From an uncultured Chitinophaga sp. (GTDB taxonomy: Bacteria; Bacteroidota; Bacteroidia; Chitinophagales; Chitinophagaceae): DNA of 64,000 bases. Positions 60,544-64,000 of this stretch are shown here, piece by piece. Each line of letters begins with the position of its first letter. Within the stretch, counting starts at the first letter, position 1. The notes under the pieces were generated by a model. It was not told the origin of the DNA. It was given only the letters and a program-made list of their open reading frames with translations, and made no database searches. A program made the position numbers and the translations under genes. The DNA lies in contig NZ_CALEJS010000032.1 in NCBI RefSeq assembly GCF_937898475.1, positions 124,001 to 188,000 on the forward strand, given 5' to 3'.

Positions 60544-61229
60544 TATTAAATATAGACACTGCTACAGCTATCGGATCTGTGGCACTGGCAAAGGATGGCG
60601 TTGTATTACAAACGCTGACAAATGACAAGGAGCGTGACCATGCTGCTACCTTAACTTTGTTCATACAGGAAATCTTTAATACACAAGGTATCACGCCTGC
60701 ACAGCTGGACGCTGTTGCTGTAAGCGGAGGGCCGGGTTCCTACACCGGGCTTCGTGTAGGTGTGGCCACCGCCAAAGGATTGTGTTATGCCTGGAACAGA
60801 CCGCTGATCGGTATTTCTACTCTCCAAATGATGGCACAGGGCCTTAGTGCTGCATTACAGGATCAGCATGCATTGTATTGCCCGCTGCTGGATGCGCGCC
60901 GTATGGAGGTGTATACAGCCGTATATGACGCAGGACTTGCCCCGGTGATCGAACCTAAAGCACTCATATTAACTGCGGATGCTTTTAATGAATGGTTAGG
61001 TAAAAACAAGATGTATTTTTTCGGCGACGGTAGTACGAAGTGGGAGCAACTGCTGGGACCTCAAGCTAACGCTGTTTTTGCGCCTTACCGTATCAGCGCG
61101 GAACATATGATACCCTTAACGGAAGCGGCTTTCCGCGAAAACCTGTTTGAAGATCTTGCATATTTCAGTCCCTTTTACCTGAAACCATTTTATACCCCCA
61201 CACAAGGGAGAAATGACAAAAAAAGTTGA
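60534..61229 (+). CDS. tsaB: tRNA threonylcarbamoyladenosine biosynthesis protein TsaB
   Basis: 231 residues started at a TTG at 60534 that overlaps the end of the upstream gene by ten bases; ALILNIDTATAIGSVAL directly after it is the normal TsaB opening, so the start is firm. The ASKHA-fold motif GGPGSYTGLRVGVATAKGL (about 63-81) is intact. TsaB works with TsaC, TsaD and TsaE to make t6A37 in ANN-decoding tRNAs; it is the non-catalytic partner of TsaD. The other genes are not in this window. Confidence 0.94.
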   Translation: MALILNIDTATAIGSVALAKDGVVLQTLTNDKERDHAATLTLFIQEIFNTQGITPAQLDAVAVSGGPGSYTGLRVGVATAKGLCYAWNRPLIGISTLQMMAQGLSAALQDQHALYCPLLDARRMEVYTAVYDAGLAPVIEPKALILTADAFNEWLGKNKMYFFGDGSTKWEQLLGPQANAVFAPYRISAEHMIPLTEAAFRENLFEDLAYFSPFYLKPFYTPTQGRNDKKS

Positions 61230-61487
61230 TTTTGCCTCCTGCTTTCCACATTTACCCCTGAATTCCCTACTACTATCGTTGTAAATTGTCATAAAACTGT
61301 CAAATTGCGCTTTATTTGCAGATAGGGCCGGTTATATATGAAAAAATAAGGTATAGAAGTTTTTTTTATTGTGACAAATATTATAATTTTGTATAAATCG
61401 ATACCCGGTACTGTTTTCTAACAGGTGTGGGTTTGAAACTGTCCGTTGATCCCTTTCATTTCATCATTTTTAAAAAACTATTATGCG

Positions 61488-61847
61488 ATGGAAAAAACAT
61501 TATTAACGACCTCTTCTAATACTCTTATTATTTCTAGAGGTAACAATGAAAAAGACCAAATCAAATTGGATTACATTGCCGTTAAAAAGGCGGCTATGGT
61601 ATTGCGTGCAATTAACCATAAGCTGCGCCAGCAGATGATCAAGCTGCTGGAAGATCATAAGAAAATGACTGTAACTGAGATTTACGTAAAGCTTCGTCTG
61701 GAGCAGTCCGTAGCATCTCAGCACCTCGCGATACTACGCAGGGCGGGCATTGTAATTACAGAGAGAGATGGTAAATTTATCCACTATACTATCAACAAGC
61801 AGCGTATTGCTGAAGTGGCAAAGTTTGTGGAAGAGCTGGTAGGTTAA
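61488..61847 (+). CDS. ArsR-type winged-helix regulator without cysteines
   Basis: 119 residues from the ATG at 61488 (MEKTLLTTSSNTLI). A winged helix of ArsR type spans about 35-110 (INHKLRQQMIKLLEDHKKMT and LEQSVASQHLAILRRAGIV). The protein has no cysteine, so the thiol metal site of ArsR is absent; it responds to something else or is constitutive. A perfect terminator follows. The AT-rich upstream gap (61230-61487) should hold its promoter. Confidence 0.9.
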   Translation: MEKTLLTTSSNTLIISRGNNEKDQIKLDYIAVKKAAMVLRAINHKLRQQMIKLLEDHKKMTVTEIYVKLRLEQSVASQHLAILRRAGIVITERDGKFIHYTINKQRIAEVAKFVEELVG

Positions 61848-61883
61848 TTGTAAAAAAGTAGCCCCCACCAGTAATCATATTGA

Positions 61884-61915
61884 AGTATCCCGCCCGCAGG
61901 CGGGATACTTTTTTA
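61884..61915 (+). terminator. Rho-independent terminator after the ArsR-type gene
   Basis: AGTATCCCGCC (61884-61894) pairs perfectly with GGCGGGATACT (61899-61909), loop CGCA, followed by TTTTTAT. Confidence 0.9.
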
Positions 61916-62017
61916 TTGGCGCCAGCCTGACTATAACTTTATTTTTTCATTCATCAATCAGCCGGATGTTAAAATAAACTAATGACTATGCCTTTTCTGT
62001 AAACGCGCAAACCTTCG

Positions 62018-62025
62018 TATTTTTG
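62018..62025 (+). promoter_or_regulatory. MBL-rhodanese gene -7 element, decides the start codon
   Basis: TATTTTTG, exact TAnnTTTG match. An upstream TTG start at 62023 lies inside it, so the ATG at 62041 is the start. Confidence 0.55.
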
Positions 62026-62040
62026 CGTAAATCAAAAACC

Positions 62041-63444
62041 ATGTTCATTAAGCAATTATATACCAATTGTCTTTCTGAGGCTGCATACTTTATTGCATCC
62101 GCAGGAGAGGCAGCGGTGATTGACCCCGTAAGGGACATTGATGTTTATCTTGACCTGGCTAAAGAGCACAACGTTACCATCAAATACATTTTTGAAACCC
62201 ACTTTCATGCAGACTTTGTGTCAGGGCACCTGGACCTCGCTGCTGCCACCAGGGCGTCTATTGTATATGGTCCTAATGCAGAAACAGAGTTCCCTGTGTA
62301 CCTGGCTGCAGACGGTGAGCGTTTCAAAATAGGCGGCCTGACACTGGAAGTGTTACATACTCCGGGGCATACACTGGAATCATCCTGCTATTTACTGTAC
62401 GATGAGAGTGGAAAGCCACACAGTGTATTTACCGGCGATACCCTTTTTGTAGGCGATGTAGGTCGCCCGGATCTGTTCAGCGGCAATCTTGGCAAGGAAG
62501 AACTGGCCGGCCTGCTGTTTGATTCGCTGAACACGAAAATTAAATCCCTGCCGGATGATGTGATCGTTTATCCTGCACACGGCCCTGGCTCTGCCTGTGG
62601 TAAGAATCTTGGCCCTGATACGTACAGCACTATCGGAGATGAAAAGCGCAGCAACTATGCACTGCTGGCAGCAGATAAAGATACCTTTATACAACAGGTA
62701 ACCACTGATCTGGCGGCTCCGCCTTCTTATTTCCCGGTAAATGCCAAGATCAATAAAGAAGGTTATGATGCTTTGAAGGCCGTGATGGAGAAAAGCCTGC
62801 GTCCGCTCAGCATTGCCACCTTCAAGGAAAAGATGGCGGCAGAAGTGCTGATACTGGACACACGTATGGCTAATGAGTTTGCAGAAGGCTTTGTGCCCGG
62901 TTCCATAAATATCGGGCTGGAAGGCCGGTTTGCAGAATGGGCCGGCAGTCTGTTGCCATTTGACCAGGAAATTATACTGGTTACTGCACCGGGAAAGGAA
63001 GAAGAAACAATTGTACGCCTGGCCCGTGTAGGTTTTGATAACGTTAGCGGCTACCTGGAAGGTGGTTACGAAGCCTGGATTGCCGCCGGCGAACAAAGAG
63101 ACCTGATCATTACGGTAGAAGCAGATGAGCTGGCGATGGACCTGCCCCATGATGAGAACCTCGTAGTGGTAGATGTGCGCAAACCGGCTGAATTTGCAGA
63201 CGGACATGTTAAAGGCGCCATTAACCTGAACCTGAGCGAGATGACAGATCCGGGCACTATGGCAGATTTTGATGATCTTCATAACCTGTATGTACATTGC
63301 CAGGGCGGTTACCGTAGTATTATAGCCTGCTCACTGCTCAAAAGAGAAGGCATTCACAACCTGCGTAATGTAGCAGGGGGCTTTGCAAAGATTAAGGAAG
63401 AGAAGGGTATTGAGATTGTACAGGAAAAGAACGTACTGAACTGA
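62041..63444 (+). CDS. MBL-fold/double-rhodanese fusion (ETHE1-like persulfide dioxygenase type)
   Basis: 467 residues from the ATG at 62041 (MFIKQLYTNC). An ETHE1-like metallo-beta-lactamase domain (about 1-235; THFHADFVSGH, HTPGHT, GDTLFVGDVGRPDL) is followed by two rhodanese domains (about 260-355 and 365-460). The metal motif reads HFHADF, with Phe where the two-metal enzymes have His; ETHE1 uses one iron held by other ligands, so a persulfide dioxygenase remains possible. The first rhodanese lacks its Cys (ILVTAPGKEEE); the second keeps it (YVHCQGGYRS). CstB-like enzymes with this plan detoxify sulfide-derived persulfides. Which sulfur donor is used is not visible. Confidence 0.9.
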   Translation: MFIKQLYTNCLSEAAYFIASAGEAAVIDPVRDIDVYLDLAKEHNVTIKYIFETHFHADFVSGHLDLAAATRASIVYGPNAETEFPVYLAADGERFKIGGLTLEVLHTPGHTLESSCYLLYDESGKPHSVFTGDTLFVGDVGRPDLFSGNLGKEELAGLLFDSLNTKIKSLPDDVIVYPAHGPGSACGKNLGPDTYSTIGDEKRSNYALLAADKDTFIQQVTTDLAAPPSYFPVNAKINKEGYDALKAVMEKSLRPLSIATFKEKMAAEVLILDTRMANEFAEGFVPGSINIGLEGRFAEWAGSLLPFDQEIILVTAPGKEEETIVRLARVGFDNVSGYLEGGYEAWIAAGEQRDLIITVEADELAMDLPHDENLVVVDVRKPAEFADGHVKGAINLNLSEMTDPGTMADFDDLHNLYVHCQGGYRSIIACSLLKREGIHNLRNVAGGFAKIKEEKGIEIVQEKNVLN

Positions 63445-63466
63445 TTACAATACATAAAATGCTATA

Positions 63467-63503
63467 AAAAGCGGATGTGCAAAAGCACATCCGCTTTTGT
63501 TTT
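63467..63503. terminator. Rho-independent terminator after the MBL-rhodanese gene
   Basis: AAAAGCGGATGTGC (63467-63480) pairs perfectly with GCACATCCGCTTTT (63485-63498), loop AAAA, followed by GTTTTT. Confidence 0.9.
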
Positions 63504-63551
63504 TAAACAAAGCCTTTGTCTGGGTTGTTATTGTAAGAAATTCATTTAACC

Positions 63552-64000
63552 ATGAGCTACAGATCTTTATTATTAGCCTGTCTTATGTTTACAGGCGTTT
63601 GTTTGTTTGCATGCAAACCCAACGACAGTAAACTGCAGCAGGCCGTAAATGAAAAACTGACCGCTACACCCGGAGTCTCTGCTACTGTTCAGGATGGTGT
63701 GGCAACCCTGAGCGGTGACGTATCAGACGAAACGGCCAAACAAACTGCGGAGGACGCCGCCAAAAATGTAAAAGGCATTAAGTCTGTTGTTAATAACATC
63801 AACGTACAGGTGCCCCTGCCCCCTCCTCCACCGGTTGCCATGAACCCGGATGATATGCTGAAGAAATCGCTGGATTCTTCCTTCAGCGCAGCGGGCTACT
63901 CGGGAGTAACTGTCAGCGTATCTAATGGGGAAGTGACACTGGAAGGCACCGCTAAGAAGAGCGACCTGCGTAAGATTATGCAAACGGCGCAGGAAGCAAA
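63552..64000 (+). CDS. BON-domain lipoprotein (C-terminal part cut by window edge)
   Basis: The ATG at 63552 opens MSYRSLLLACLMFTGVCLF followed by a lipobox Cys (LFAC, Cys21). Two BON domains are visible: about 27-90 (LQQAVNEKLTATPGVSATVQ, VKGIKSVVNNINV) and from about 104 to the window end (MLKKSLDSSFSAAGYSGVTV). A Pro-rich link (PLPPPPP) joins them. BON lipoproteins bind phospholipid or peptidoglycan and help keep the envelope intact. The frame is open at base 64000. Confidence 0.88.
   Translation, partial: MSYRSLLLACLMFTGVCLFACKPNDSKLQQAVNEKLTATPGVSATVQDGVATLSGDVSDETAKQTAEDAAKNVKGIKSVVNNINVQVPLPPPPPVAMNPDDMLKKSLDSSFSAAGYSGVTVSVSNGEVTLEGTAKKSDLRKIMQTAQEA

Noticed and set aside
1..64000. 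tRNA and rRNA genes
   Set aside because: Reading the gaps by eye I found no cloverleaf with a TTCRANNC-type T-arm and no rRNA-like text. A tRNAscan run would settle this.

Overview
This window looks like chromosome from a member of the Bacteroidota, most probably Chitinophagaceae (a Chitinophaga-like bacterium). That is inference from gene content and signals, not from a marker gene. Signs are: many start sites preceded at short distance by the Bacteroidota -7 promoter element TAnnTTTG; no consistent Shine-Dalgarno sequences; the gliding genes gldD and gldE next to ssb and mutY; a long IspG with the inserted domain; BatB/BatC-type proteins; many N-terminal lipoboxes; and sigma/anti-sigma pairs typical of the phylum. 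I saw no rRNA, tRNA, CRISPR array, prophage or intact insertion sequence.

Layout. 1-4154: a cut LysR regulator, a small secreted protein with a duplicated KKDGTPDxRYK motif, a possible small RNA, ispG, and an AraC regulator. 4155-10157: a three-gene RND efflux operon (outer membrane factor, permease, adaptor). 10200-13899: relics of a DUF433/DUF5615 toxin-antitoxin pair, an MgtC-like protein, a batC-batB pair and a class D beta-lactamase. 13900-18911: a repeat-rich spacer, a kbl-type acyltransferase, then an ECF sigma factor with a triple-repeat anti-sigma protein, a beta-barrel protein and a small secreted protein. 19141-28038: M16 protease, L,D-transpeptidase, hydrolase, a membrane protein, acetyl-CoA synthetase, TPR protein. 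28119-34664: small lipoproteins, a divergent pair of small DNA-binding-like proteins, a degenerate REP-associated transposase homologue, a nucleotidase, a DeoR regulator and an MFS transporter.

34941-45098: carB (without its usual C-terminal regulatory domain), a tricorn-like protease, comEC and purH. 45267-47508: a second sigma factor overlapping a very unusual anti-sigma protein that carries a carboxypeptidase-regulatory-like domain and a complete SGNH/GDSL hydrolase. 47523-53589: a Pmp3 peptide, LutB, a DUF3109 protein, and the mutY-ssb-gldE-gldD group. 53961-57153: HU, a TPR protein, a 31-residue basic peptide and RNase E/G behind a long structured leader. 57252-64000: cupin, L,D-transpeptidase, RidA, a 3-hydroxyacyl-CoA dehydrogenase-like protein, tsaB, an ArsR-type regulator, an MBL-rhodanese fusion and a cut BON-domain lipoprotein.

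Most of the window is core metabolism and envelope biology. The strongest leads for something new are the sigma/anti-sigma-SGNH fusion at 45267-47508, the domesticated transposase-like gene at 30383-30913, the plus-strand promoter/terminator pair at 997-1177 that encloses no gene, the RNase E/G leader at 55254-55602, and the toxin-antitoxin relic in frame behind mgtC.
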